NCBI GenBank assembly: GCA_002747435.1
Contig: PDPH01000022.1
Coordinates: 1-38,303, forward strand
Direction: 5' to 3'
Length of the DNA stretch: 38,303 nt
From: Pseudomonadota bacterium
GTDB lineage: Bacteria; Pseudomonadota; Gammaproteobacteria; Thiotrichales; Thiotrichaceae
Positions 17,873 to 26,435 of this stretch are shown here, piece after piece. The translations under genes were made by a program, and so were the position numbers. Below the pieces are notes generated by a model, which was given only the letters and a program-made list of their open reading frames with translations, made no database searches and was not told the DNA's origin. Within the stretch, counting starts at the first letter, position 1, and every line of letters starts with the position of its first letter.

Positions 17873-19384
17873 CTATTTTGCTTGCATTAATTCAAACAGT
17901 GTGAAACCCAGTTCACTAATGTCCTTATTAATAGGGTATTTTAAAGCAGATTTGGTTTTATTGCTCCAGATTAAATAATCTGTATTAGCTCCTTGAAACT
18001 CCAATTGTTTATACACATCAGGCATGCTGGGGATATGATCGCCATACCAGCATAATAGCGTTTCTTGTGGATTGGCTGCTAGTGTATCTATTAATGCTTT
18101 TAGCATTTTGTCTGCATTGTGTAGGTGCTTTAGGTACACCGTTAAATCATGGTATTGCTCGATGGGGGTAGGGTGGTAATACTCAGTTATATCCGTTTCA
18201 TTAATGCTTTCTAAATGCAAAGGTCCATGATTTTCCATCGTGATAACAAATATAAACAGCGGTTTTTGTTGATCTCGATTTTTGAGTGTCTCACGTATTT
18301 TTAGATAAACAGCTTTGTCGCTGATATAGGGGCCAACGCTTTCTGCTTCGGCAAATGCTTTAATATCAATAAAATCATCAAAGCCTAGAAAAGGGAATAC
18401 TTGATCACGCTTAAAAAAGGCTGCTTCATTAGGATGTATGCAGATACAGTAGTAGCCTTCAGATTTGAGCTGACTCACTAAGCTCGGCAAGGGTTGTTTG
18501 GGCAGAAATTGATAAGGATTATAGCGATAGTGCTGTAGTTCTTGATTGGGAATGCCACTAAGAAAAGCATATTCTGAGCGTAATGTATTCGCCCCCCAGG
18601 CGGGTACAACTAGTTTGCCATAAGTCACGGAGGCTTGTTTTATACAGTCAAAGTTCTCTAATACCTTGCGCTTAATACTTGGACTGAGCTCACGAACATC
18701 AAAAAAAGACTCACTTTGAATGACAATAAGATCGGGCTGCTTGTTGAGTTTATACGGCTTAAATTGCGGCTGCTGTGTTTGTAAAAGGAATAATTGTCGG
18801 CTTTTGCTGAAAGAGGCTTGTATTGCATGAATAACTAAGGTATTGATAAGTCCTGATGTTTGTGTATCTCTAATAGGATCAAAGCATAGTCTTGTCGAGA
18901 TAGACAACTTAAAAATAATAAAGCCACTCATAAGCAGGCTTATTAAGCTGAACAAATAAATTGCTGTTAAACTAGCTGAGGTATTACTAGGTTCAATAGC
19001 AATAATAATACCTAACACACTGATACCGGCTAGGCTGGCTGTAAGGGTCAATGGAATATTTAAAAAAGGTAGAAATAATCTAGGGTGAGTCAATACTTGT
19101 AGATACAAGTAAATGTCAGAAAAAACCACAGGTTCACGCAGTGCTTTATATTTGGCTTGATTAATGACTAATAGCGTGACTAATAAGGCTAGTGATAAGA
19201 CAGCAGATAAGTATGGGCGCGTTGTTAAGCCCAAAAAGAGGCTGTAGATAAAGGCAACGATGCTTATTTGTAATAAGCACTGTCGCCATGAACGTTTGTG
19301 TGGCTTTAGTTCACTAGGCAGTAGTTGTAATAATAATTGAGTGAAGACTTGGCTGCATAGACCACTCAGAAACAAGCTAATCAT
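17873..19384 (-). CDS. Membrane-anchored LtaS/sulfatase-superfamily protein (RkpI/WcbQ-like)
   Basis: A 503-residue protein. The first 200 residues hold about five hydrophobic segments (near 5-23, 38-52, 60-74, 105-131 and 141-160). They are followed by an alkaline-phosphatase-superfamily domain with VIQSESFFD (metal ligand E225), GANTLRSEYAFLSG (predicted nucleophile T267), MENHGPLH and YGDHIPSMP. This is the layout of lipoteichoic-acid synthase and opgB-like phosphoglycerol or phosphoethanolamine transferases, with the catalytic domain outside the membrane. In rkp/wcb-type loci a comparable protein accompanies the lipid genes; its substrate there is unsettled. It overlaps the SDR gene by 8 bases and is last in the minus-strand operon. 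It converges on the formyltransferase gene with only 23 bases between. Confidence 0.82.
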   Translation of the reverse strand: MISLFLSGLCSQVFTQLLLQLLPSELKPHKRSWRQCLLQISIVAFIYSLFLGLTTRPYLSAVLSLALLVTLLVINQAKYKALREPVVFSDIYLYLQVLTHPRLFLPFLNIPLTLTASLAGISVLGIIIAIEPSNTSASLTAIYLFSLISLLMSGFIIFKLSISTRLCFDPIRDTQTSGLINTLVIHAIQASFSKSRQLFLLQTQQPQFKPYKLNKQPDLIVIQSESFFDVRELSPSIKRKVLENFDCIKQASVTYGKLVVPAWGANTLRSEYAFLSGIPNQELQHYRYNPYQFLPKQPLPSLVSQLKSEGYYCICIHPNEAAFFKRDQVFPFLGFDDFIDIKAFAEAESVGPYISDKAVYLKIRETLKNRDQQKPLFIFVITMENHGPLHLESINETDITEYYHPTPIEQYHDLTVYLKHLHNADKMLKALIDTLAANPQETLLCWYGDHIPSMPDVYKQLEFQGANTDYLIWSNKTKSALKYPINKDISELGFTLFELMQAK

Positions 19385-20171
19385 TATGGTGGTCGAGTTG
19401 TGGCGGTCGAGCTCGGTTATAGCCGGATAAACCCATAAAAAACGAAGCGACTGGAAAGGGAAGCCATGCCAGAAACCACATGCCCCAATTCAAAGGGAAA
19501 GGGAATGCAATAATAGCACGGTCGTTGGCAAGCCCTTTAGCAATAATTTGAGCTGCTTTTTCTGGCGAGAGCATAAAGGGGCGTTGACCAGGAAATTGGT
19601 CGCTCATTTCTGATTTGACAAAACCAGGGCAAACAATATTCACTTTAATGCCTTCTGGCTTTAAGTAGCCACGCAATGCTTCCCCATAAGCTTTAATCGC
19701 AGCTTTGCTGGCACTGTATGCGGGTGTAACTGGCATACCGCGATAAGCTGCTAATGAGCTAATTAAGGCAATTTGCCCTGAGTGGCGTTGGCGCATATGA
19801 TCCAATAAGGGATGAATCGTATGAAACACGCCGTGCACATTCACAGCAAAAAGCTGCTCTATATCTTGAAGCCTCTCGGTTTCTCCCTGAAAACCAATTT
19901 GATTGCTAATACCAGCATTGGCAATCAAAAGGTCAATCGGAAAGCGAGCGTTGAAGGCTTGTATCCAGCGTTGTAGCTGGGCTTTATCGGTAATGTCCAA
20001 TAAGCCTAGCGATACCTGTGCGCCTTTTTGTTCACAGGCTTTGGCTACGGACTGAAGGCGTTCTGCGTTTCGGGCAATTAAACCTAGTTTTACATGAGGA
20101 GCTGCATAGTACTGCGCTAATGCAGCTCCAATTCCATTACTGGCTCCTGTGATAAGTATGGAACGAGACAT
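19377..20171 (-). CDS. Short-chain dehydrogenase/reductase (RkpH/WcbP-like)
   Basis: A 264-residue classical SDR with cofactor motif TGASNGIG (residues 8-15), NAGIS (85-89), catalytic S139, Y152 and K156 (YSASK), and a hydrophobic C-terminal segment at about 231-252 that may anchor it to the membrane. The family includes 3-ketodihydrosphingosine reductase-like enzymes. With the PKS and alpha-oxoamine synthase, the natural inferred role is reduction of the amino-ketone to an amino-alcohol in the capsule lipid pathway. It lies 3 bases after kpsS and overlaps the sulfatase-like gene by 8 bases, so the three are co-transcribed. Confidence 0.87.
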   Translation of the reverse strand: MSRSILITGASNGIGAALAQYYAAPHVKLGLIARNAERLQSVAKACEQKGAQVSLGLLDITDKAQLQRWIQAFNARFPIDLLIANAGISNQIGFQGETERLQDIEQLFAVNVHGVFHTIHPLLDHMRQRHSGQIALISSLAAYRGMPVTPAYSASKAAIKAYGEALRGYLKPEGIKVNIVCPGFVKSEMSDQFPGQRPFMLSPEKAAQIIAKGLANDRAIIAFPFPLNWGMWFLAWLPFPVASFFMGLSGYNRARPPQLDHHND

Positions 20172-20174
20172 AGT

Positions 20175-21527
20175 TTATTGCTTTTTGTACAGATAGGTCT
20201 TATCAGGTAGTTTCCCACCATAGCTGATGGGGCTAACAGGGCTGGCAGGAATGAGTGAGTGTTCCAACAGTGGGTCGGATTGACCCAATGTTTCTACTGG
20301 TATTGGCATGATTTGCATAGCTTTTAAGCTACCTGCTACGGCCAACTGTCGACCATAACGCGAGTAAAAGTCGCCATTAATTTGAGTTTTGGCAATAAGG
20401 ATTTGTTGGAACTGTCGATATAGTTTTTTATCAGGTGCTTTGGCTTCAGTCCAAAATTTGTCTAATCCCTCTTGAAAAGTCAGCCCGGGAATATTGAAGA
20501 TTGCTTTACCCAAGGCGATCAGTGGGCAGTTATGCAGAAGGGCTGAGGTTCCAGTGGTGCTATTGACCAGTACCGTGCCTTGGGCATTTTTTAGTAATAA
20601 AGGCAGATGACCTGTTTCTATAAAGATAACACGCTCACTCAAATCCAATGCTTGTACTAATGCTTTAACGTACTGATGATACTGAAGTAGGCCTGTGTCG
20701 AGGGGATGGTTCTTAATCAGCAGTTTACTGTCAGTAGGGGCATGCTTGGCAAACGAGTTTATTACCAAGTCAATGGCTTGTTTTACACTCTTGAAAGGGG
20801 AGTGCACTTTGATTTGCGCATCTGAATCCAACTGCAAGGGAAATAGATAAAAGCTTGTTTTGCTATGGATAAGCTCATTAATTAGACGGTGTTCCCGTTT
20901 TTCACGCCAAAGTTTGTTATTAGGAAAGCGCCATAGCCAACCGGCATATTCTTTGTAAGCAGGTAAGGGTCTATGGGTGCGGTAACGATGATATAAAGGC
21001 CACAGAACGATATTGGCCAGTCGATAAGCTATATCGAAACTGGCTCGAGCCCAGAAAGTGTTGCCGGTATTTTTAGGTGTAAGATGAGCAGGCGAAGCGA
21101 CATTGTAAGCTTTTTGCCAAAAGCTGAGGGTTTGATCTATAAGAGAGGAATAACCATTGACACCATTTTTTTCTAGTGTGATCCAGCTAGGACGCAAGTA
21201 ACCTTCCTCATAGACATACACACGTACACCTTGTTGCTGAAAAAACTGAATGGCTGCTTGATGTATAGGGCGACTATCACCAAACACAACGACATCGCTA
21301 AAGTGATGTTGTTGATGTTTTGGACTCAGCCAATCCAACAGATGCTGATGCGCTTGATTAAAGCGCCAACAGGTTGCATTGCCAGAAAAGAGGCTATAGA
21401 GGCTATCTCCTCCACAAAAGTTGACTCGAAACACGGTATGCCCCTGCTTTTGTATAGCAGCGGACAAGTCACGAAAAAAAGGAGTAGCAGCGCCCTGTAG
21501 GAACAAAAACCTTCTAGAAGTGGTCAT
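20175..21527 (-). CDS. kpsS: KpsS, capsule lipid-anchor Kdo transferase
   Basis: A 450-residue protein with KpsS landmarks: LFLQGAATPFFRDL at the N terminus, VVFGDSRPIH (80-89), EEGYLRPSWITLE (107-119), and later IKNHPLDTG and VNSTTGTSAL. In characterised systems KpsS attaches the first beta-Kdo to lyso-phosphatidylglycerol and KpsC extends it. It follows the rfaH-like gene by 94 bases on the same strand and precedes the SDR by 3 bases. Splitting kpsS from kpsC onto opposite strands, with the lipid genes between, is the main organisational oddity. No ops-like sequence was seen in the 94-base gap. Confidence 0.92.
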   Translation of the reverse strand: MTTSRRFLFLQGAATPFFRDLSAAIQKQGHTVFRVNFCGGDSLYSLFSGNATCWRFNQAHQHLLDWLSPKHQQHHFSDVVVFGDSRPIHQAAIQFFQQQGVRVYVYEEGYLRPSWITLEKNGVNGYSSLIDQTLSFWQKAYNVASPAHLTPKNTGNTFWARASFDIAYRLANIVLWPLYHRYRTHRPLPAYKEYAGWLWRFPNNKLWREKREHRLINELIHSKTSFYLFPLQLDSDAQIKVHSPFKSVKQAIDLVINSFAKHAPTDSKLLIKNHPLDTGLLQYHQYVKALVQALDLSERVIFIETGHLPLLLKNAQGTVLVNSTTGTSALLHNCPLIALGKAIFNIPGLTFQEGLDKFWTEAKAPDKKLYRQFQQILIAKTQINGDFYSRYGRQLAVAGSLKAMQIMPIPVETLGQSDPLLEHSLIPASPVSPISYGGKLPDKTYLYKKQ

Positions 21528-21621
21528 GAGTTCAATCAGAATGAATTATAAATAAGCTAAGTATAAATTATGCTTTTATGATAGAACAATTTTGAAAGTT
21601 ACTAAAGGTCATAAAAAAGAT

Positions 21622-22134
21622 TTACGCGGCTAGTAATTTAGTGGGCGAAATGGCTAGTTTGGTTTGGTTGTTCAACAGCTCCAACAAGACCATAGCACGC
21701 TCTTCGCCATCATAACTCAGAAAAATAGCCGTTAAACCTTTGAAAGGGCCTTCTGTGAGTATGACAGCATCACCTTGATGAAAACGATCCAGATCAATGG
21801 CTTTTTCACCTAAAATACCTTCTTGATCCTTTAAAGACTGGATTAATTTATCAGGTACTGATGCAGGCTCAAGTCCGAAGCGAACAAATTGCTGTACGCC
21901 TTGGGTCGAGCGAATAGGTGCCCAATTATCATTTAATGTGTTGAGATGTATAAACATGTAGCGGGGGAACAGTGACTCAACCACTTTTAACATTTTGCCT
22001 CTGCGCTTGCGTAGACGCTGGGCGAGCGGTCGATAAACTTCGTAACCTTGACGGTTTAGGTGTGCTTCAGCCAGCTCATCTTTGTGGGGTTTGCTGGTTA
22101 ATAGATACCATCGTTGCTGATGCTGTTTGCTCAT
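21622..22134 (-). CDS. rfaH: RfaH-type transcription antiterminator (NusG paralogue)
   Basis: A 170-residue NusG-family protein with N-terminal NGN domain motifs (RWYLLTSKPHKDELAEAHL, then FPRYMFIHL) and a short C-terminal KOW segment around GPFKGLTAIFL. Length and the 'PRYMF' segment favour RfaH over housekeeping NusG. RfaH proteins load onto RNA polymerase at ops elements in leaders of long surface-polysaccharide operons, suppress pausing and Rho termination, and recruit ribosomes. Here it heads the kpsS operon and faces a run of about 16.6 kb that includes the 7.6-kb PKS gene, an obvious target. It could equally be the genome's general RfaH. Confidence 0.88.
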   Translation of the reverse strand: MSKQHQQRWYLLTSKPHKDELAEAHLNRQGYEVYRPLAQRLRKRRGKMLKVVESLFPRYMFIHLNTLNDNWAPIRSTQGVQQFVRFGLEPASVPDKLIQSLKDQEGILGEKAIDLDRFHQGDAVILTEGPFKGLTAIFLSYDGEERAMVLLELLNNQTKLAISPTKLLAA

Positions 22135-22374
22135 AAAAAGCCCCGTCTTAATTTCAAGCTTACACAGGCGACACAGAGTAGCCTTCTGAGCTGTAAGTAG
22201 TCAATGGCTAAGCTATCGTTCATTTTGATTTTGAGTGTTTTGTGATGTTTTCACTGAATGACTTATGTTAGCGTATAGCTGTTTGCTAAATAGGCACGGC
22301 CAGTCATAACAATGAAATGCCTATAACTATCTAAATTCATTAGATTAAAAATACTGAAGGAGTAAAAAGGGCGA

Positions 22375-23163
22375 ATGACTCAGGAAACTCTGGTAGTGAC
22401 GGAAGAACTATCCCGCTTTTACAGTGATCATTGCGCTGTTGATAGATTGGAGCTGTACCTTCATAAGGGTGAAGTATTGGGTCTATTGGGACCGAACGGT
22501 GCAGGAAAGTCGACGACTATGCAAATGTTGACAGCTAATCTTGCACCGAGTTGGGGAAGTATAAAAATCATGGGTATTGATTTATTGGATGAACCACGGC
22601 GGGCTAAGCGGCAATTGGGTTATTTACCCGAGCAACCTCCTGTTTATCGTGATATGACCGTGAGTGAATATTTGGTTTATTGCGCTCGTTTACATGGTTT
22701 GCAAGGAACAGTTTGCCAAAGGGCGGTGGATAAAGTTTGTGAGCGTTGCAGTTTGGGTGAGGTCAAGCAGCGTCTGATTGGCAATCTTTCTAAAGGTTTT
22801 CGTCAACGTGTCGGGATTGCTCAGGCTATTTTGCATGATCCAGCCGTTATTATTCTTGATGAGCCGACGGTGGGCTTGGATCCTGTCCAGATTCGTGAAA
22901 TACGTAGCTTGATTCGTGAGTTGGGGCAAGACCATGGTGTGATTTTGTCCACGCATGTTTTGCCTGAGGTGCAAGCTGTTTGTGACCGTGTACAAATATT
23001 AAATCACGGAAAAACTGTTTTTAATGATACTTTGGCAGGAATAGACTCACTGGAGAAAGTCTTTTTTGAGCTTGTTTATCAAGACGATCCGGCTCTGAAT
23101 GCAGAAAAAGATGACAAAGCTAATGATGATAAAATGAATAATGTAGAGGAAGTGGCTTTATGA
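22375..23163 (+). CDS. ABC transporter ATP-binding protein (GldA-like)
   Basis: A 262-residue ABC ATPase with Walker A GPNGAGKST (39-47), Q-loop near Q87, signature LSKGFRQ (138-144), Walker B VIILDEP (158-164) and switch histidine H194. It has an acidic C-terminal tail rich in Asp/Lys/Glu. GAAGGAG upstream provides a ribosome site. The next gene starts within its stop (ATGA). With the following permease, GldG-like and DUF4340 proteins it forms a unit common in proteobacteria and named after the gliding genes gldA/F/G of Flavobacterium; the substrate is unknown and a gliding role should not be assumed. Confidence 0.9.
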   Translation: MTQETLVVTEELSRFYSDHCAVDRLELYLHKGEVLGLLGPNGAGKSTTMQMLTANLAPSWGSIKIMGIDLLDEPRRAKRQLGYLPEQPPVYRDMTVSEYLVYCARLHGLQGTVCQRAVDKVCERCSLGEVKQRLIGNLSKGFRQRVGIAQAILHDPAVIILDEPTVGLDPVQIREIRSLIRELGQDHGVILSTHVLPEVQAVCDRVQILNHGKTVFNDTLAGIDSLEKVFFELVYQDDPALNAEKDDKANDDKMNNVEEVAL

Positions 23164-23921
23164 GCATGGTGGTGTTGATTGCTAAAACAGAGTTCAAGCG
23201 CTTATTTACATCACCGATGGCTTGGAGTCTTTTGGCTTTGGTGCAATTCATTTTGGCTTGGATCTTTTTATTAAGCTTGAACGAGTATCTCACGCAAGTT
23301 CAACCTAGAATGGCAGGGCGAGAAAATGCTCCAGGTCTGACGGACTTGGTCGTCTCTGCTTTGTATTTATGGTCGGGCATTTTAATGCTGGCGGTGATTC
23401 CTGTGCTCAGTATGCGCTTGTTTGCTGAGGAGCGTATGAAGCAAACTTTGATTTTATTGAAGACTGCACCTGTTTCAATTAGCCAAATCGTATTAGGAAA
23501 GTATTTGGGTTTATTGCTACTCATTATAGTGACTATCTTGATGCTAAGTCTTATGCCCCTGTCCTTGTCTCTAGGTACGACGCTAGATTGGGGAAAATTG
23601 CTGGCGGCGGTATTAGGATTGTTTTTATTATTAGCCTCTTTTGCGGCGGCGGGTTTATTTTTATCTTCATTGACCCGTCAGCCTGTTATTGCAGCGGTTA
23701 CAAGCTTTGGTTTATTGATTTTCTTGGCCATTCTTTATCTATCGGGTAGCTCTAAAGGTTCGAGCAGTGAGTTGTTTACTTACCTTTCTCACTTTGGACA
23801 TTTCTTGTCTTTTTTAGAAGGAAACTTTGATAGCAGTGATTTGGTTTATTACCTGTTGTTTATTAGCACATTTCTGCTGCTGACGATGCGTAAACTGGAT
23901 AATGATCGTTTGCAAGGGTAA
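23160..23921 (+). CDS. ABC-2 type permease (GldF-like)
   Basis: A 253-residue integral membrane protein with about six hydrophobic helices, typical of the ABC-2 permease family. The first helix follows KTEFKRLFTSPMAW, a family hallmark, and helix 2 is preceded by a loop ending in DLVVSALYLWSG. The conserved AEERMKQTLILLKTAPVS loop sits near residues 89-106. It is translationally coupled to the ATPase and followed after 5 bases by the GldG-like gene. It forms the membrane channel of the transporter; substrate unknown. Confidence 0.9.
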   Translation: MSMVVLIAKTEFKRLFTSPMAWSLLALVQFILAWIFLLSLNEYLTQVQPRMAGRENAPGLTDLVVSALYLWSGILMLAVIPVLSMRLFAEERMKQTLILLKTAPVSISQIVLGKYLGLLLLIIVTILMLSLMPLSLSLGTTLDWGKLLAAVLGLFLLLASFAAAGLFLSSLTRQPVIAAVTSFGLLIFLAILYLSGSSKGSSSELFTYLSHFGHFLSFLEGNFDSSDLVYYLLFISTFLLLTMRKLDNDRLQG

Positions 23922-23926
23922 GTGTT

Positions 23927-25366
23927 ATGAAAATGACTAAACACGCACACCATTCCTTGCTGCTACAAAACATGATTTTTTATTTATTGTTAGCGGCTAT
24001 TGTGGGGCTGTTGGCGTTTTTTAGCCGAGAGTTCCGCATACAAGCAGACTGGACGCAGGGGCAGCGGAATAGTTTGACAGCAAGCACGCAGCAATTATTA
24101 GAAAGCATTGAGCAGCCATTGAAGTTTGTCGCTTATGTGCCAGATGAGCAAGCTTTGCATGCTCAGTTGGAGCGTTTGGTTAATAAATATCGCAAAGTCA
24201 AAGCAGATACTCAGCTTGAGTTTGTTAATCCTGATCTTGACCCTGCACGTGCCAAAGCTGATGGGGTGGACTATGCCGGGCAGTTGGCTATTCATTTAGG
24301 TAGTCGCTCTGAAGTTGTCGATTCAGTCAGCGAGCAGGTGATCGCTAATGCTTTATTACGCCTGAGCCGGACAGGGGATCATTTGATTGTTTTCCTAGAA
24401 GGGCATGGTGAACGTGATCCTTTATCAGATACCAGCAATGGCTTGTCTCGCCTGCGGGAAATACTGGAGCGCAGTGGTTTTGCGGTACAGCCCCATAGTC
24501 TGGTGCGCACGCAATCCATTCCTGATAATGCTCGCTTTTTGGTGATTGCTTCGCCACAGCGTGAAGTCTTACCCGGTGAGGTCGATGTGATTCTGGATTA
24601 TATTCGTCAAGGCGGGAATTTATTGTGGTTAGCTGATCCGGGCGGTTTGCAAGGCTTACAAGATTTAGCAGATTTGTTGGGTATTCGTGTGCATGAAGGG
24701 ACTGTGCTGGATGCCAATGAGCAGTTGCATGCTTTATTGGGTATTACACATCCTGCCGTCGTGCCTGTAGTGGATTATGGTCGCTCGGTCTTGGGAGAAA
24801 AACTGACAGGTTCGCAGAGTTTATTTCCTTTTGCGACCATGGTTGAGCGTCACCCTCGTGCCAGGCCGACGCTAGGGGCACTTGCGTGGAATACGGATGA
24901 ATTTTTGATGACTTTGCCGAATAGTTGGATGGAAACCAGCCCTATTGATGGCTCAGTTACTTATGAAGAGGAGGCGGGAGATCAATTAGGTCCTGTTCCT
25001 ATTGGGCTAACCTTAACTCGTTTATTAGAAAAACCACAAGACTCACTTGGCAGTGCAGCTAATGACTTTTCTATCGCTTCATCAACTGACGAACGTCAAC
25101 AACGTATTGTTGTGATTGGCGATAGTGATTTTTTGTTGAATAGCTTTATTGGCAAGGGTGTTAATTTGACATTGGGGAGCAATATTTTTAATTGGCTTGC
25201 TTCAGATGACCAATTGCTACATATCCCTGTGGTGACGGCACCAGATACTAACTTTCATATGAATGAAACGCTAGGCGTAGTTTTAGCACTGTTTTTCTTG
25301 TTTGTACTGCCATTGGGCTTGGTTTTGGCAGGTGTCATTATTTGGTTGCGTCGCAGGAGGCGTTGA
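23927..25366 (+). CDS. GldG-like ABC-associated protein
   Basis: A 479-residue protein with an N-terminal membrane helix (about 15-32), a large extracytoplasmic region beginning RNSLTASTQQLLESIEQPLKF, and a C-terminal membrane helix (about 452-474) ending in a run of arginines. This matches the Gldg (ABC-type uncharacterised transport system) family. An EGHGERDP motif and the later VVIGDSDFLLNSF segment are typical. It is part of the four-gene ABC operon and probably contacts the permease from the periplasmic side. Function in transport is not established for this family outside gliding bacteria. Confidence 0.88.
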   Translation: MKMTKHAHHSLLLQNMIFYLLLAAIVGLLAFFSREFRIQADWTQGQRNSLTASTQQLLESIEQPLKFVAYVPDEQALHAQLERLVNKYRKVKADTQLEFVNPDLDPARAKADGVDYAGQLAIHLGSRSEVVDSVSEQVIANALLRLSRTGDHLIVFLEGHGERDPLSDTSNGLSRLREILERSGFAVQPHSLVRTQSIPDNARFLVIASPQREVLPGEVDVILDYIRQGGNLLWLADPGGLQGLQDLADLLGIRVHEGTVLDANEQLHALLGITHPAVVPVVDYGRSVLGEKLTGSQSLFPFATMVERHPRARPTLGALAWNTDEFLMTLPNSWMETSPIDGSVTYEEEAGDQLGPVPIGLTLTRLLEKPQDSLGSAANDFSIASSTDERQQRIVVIGDSDFLLNSFIGKGVNLTLGSNIFNWLASDDQLLHIPVVTAPDTNFHMNETLGVVLALFFLFVLPLGLVLAGVIIWLRRRRR

Positions 25367-25367
25367 G

Positions 25368-26192
25368 ATGCGGGGAACTTTATCTCGACGCTGGGGCTTA
25401 AACGCGCTTTTATTGCTGTTATTGGTGGGTTTAATGGCTGGACTGTGGAGGTATTCAGTACATAAAGAAAAACAATTAGCAGCAGCTTATTTATTAGATA
25501 TACCTTTGGCAGCTATTCGTAGCTTGGAAATTGACCGAGGCCAGCAGCAAGATGCGACTGATGAGCTCAGATACTTGCGTTTTGAGCGCGACGCAAACGC
25601 TTGGCGAATGCTTGCTCCTAAATTCTTGCCTGCTAATGCTTTTCGTATCAGACAATTATTAACCTTGTTGGAAGAGCCTGTTGAAGCAACTTATCCTGTT
25701 GCTACAGCAAATCTGGAGCAATATGGTTTAGCCGATGGAAAAGTGCGTCTCCGTATTAATGGTGAAGATTTATGGCTGGGGTCACTTAACCCTGTTTCGG
25801 GAGCGCGCTATATCTTGCAAGGCGATCAAGTCAAGCTGCTTAAGGAATCAGTGTATGCGGGTCTGACAGGCAGTTGGCTGCAATGGGTCAATACGAAGCC
25901 TGTACCTCCAGAAGAAAGGTTGCTGGGTGTCGAGGGAACGGCTTTAGCGGCTACTGATCCAAGTTTGCTGTCGGCTTGGCAGCAAGCAGATGCTGTTTAT
26001 CTTAAGCCGCTGGCGGACACGGTTTCTGTAGAAAATTTGCCAGCAATCACGCTGAAGTTAAATGATAAAAAAGAGCGTACCTTCTACATACTAGATTGCC
26101 AAAATGAACTTTGTCTGGTTTGGCAGGAAAGTGGCTTGATTTATGTTTTTCCTGAGTCCCAGAGCCGTTTATTGCTGCCTGAAAAGCCTTGA
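25368..26192 (+). CDS. DUF4340 family protein
   Basis: The start is taken at ATG 25368, 7 bases after a perfect AGGAGG (25355-25360), rather than the upstream in-frame ATG inside the GldG-like gene. The 274-residue product begins MRGTLSRRWGLNALLLLLLVG with one N-terminal membrane helix, then a soluble extracytoplasmic domain containing repeated short units such as WRMLAPKFLPANAFRIRQLL and ATANLEQYGLADGKVRLRI, typical of DUF4340. Members nearly always follow GldA/F/G-type ABC genes. Its job is unknown; periplasmic accessory to the transporter is inferred. Confidence 0.85.
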   Translation: MRGTLSRRWGLNALLLLLLVGLMAGLWRYSVHKEKQLAAAYLLDIPLAAIRSLEIDRGQQQDATDELRYLRFERDANAWRMLAPKFLPANAFRIRQLLTLLEEPVEATYPVATANLEQYGLADGKVRLRINGEDLWLGSLNPVSGARYILQGDQVKLLKESVYAGLTGSWLQWVNTKPVPPEERLLGVEGTALAATDPSLLSAWQQADAVYLKPLADTVSVENLPAITLKLNDKKERTFYILDCQNELCLVWQESGLIYVFPESQSRLLLPEKP

Positions 26193-26210
26193 TTTATAGC
26201 CCTTTTTACA

Positions 26211-26239
26211 TTGTAGCAAAGTTGGACTTTGTGTAGAAT
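26211..26239 (+). promoter_or_regulatory. Candidate promoter of the nqr operon
   Basis: TTGTAG (26211-26216) and TAGAAT (26234-26239) are separated by 17 bases in the only sizeable gap before nqrA. The -10 match is good; the -35 match is limited to TTG. A leader of about 190 bases to the nqrA start would follow. Confidence 0.4.
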
Positions 26240-26267
26240 CGACGCGATTTAGGATGATTAACCCCTT

Positions 26268-26281
26268 GCAAATTAATTTGC
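26268..26281. promoter_or_regulatory. 14-bp perfect palindrome in the nqr leader (possible operator)
   Basis: GCAAATTAATTTGC is a perfect palindrome about 20-30 bases downstream of the predicted transcription start and 155 bases before nqrA. A second short hairpin (GCGTA-GCTT-TACGC, 26298-26311) follows, then a T-run at 26317-26322. The palindrome would fit a dimeric repressor site; no regulator is encoded nearby. Confidence 0.3.
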
Positions 26282-26435
26282 GATTCGGTATTAAAAAGCG
26301 TAGCTTTACGCCCGGATTTTTTATCTATTACCCAAATCGGTATAGTAGGTTGCCAATTATTTTATCTTTTTAAAGAGGTACTTGGTGCTTACCATGCTTT
26401 CGTTTTATCGCACAGACAGGCGTTGATGCAAGAAC

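Noticed and set aside
17849..17873. Bidirectional terminator between the convergent formyltransferase and LtaS-like genes
   Set aside because: Only 23 bases separate the genes and no stem with a T-run is visible.
22329..22345. Small inverted repeat ATCTAA/TTAGAT before the ABC operon
   Set aside because: Six-base arms in A+T-rich DNA are expected by chance; no second copy supports an operator.
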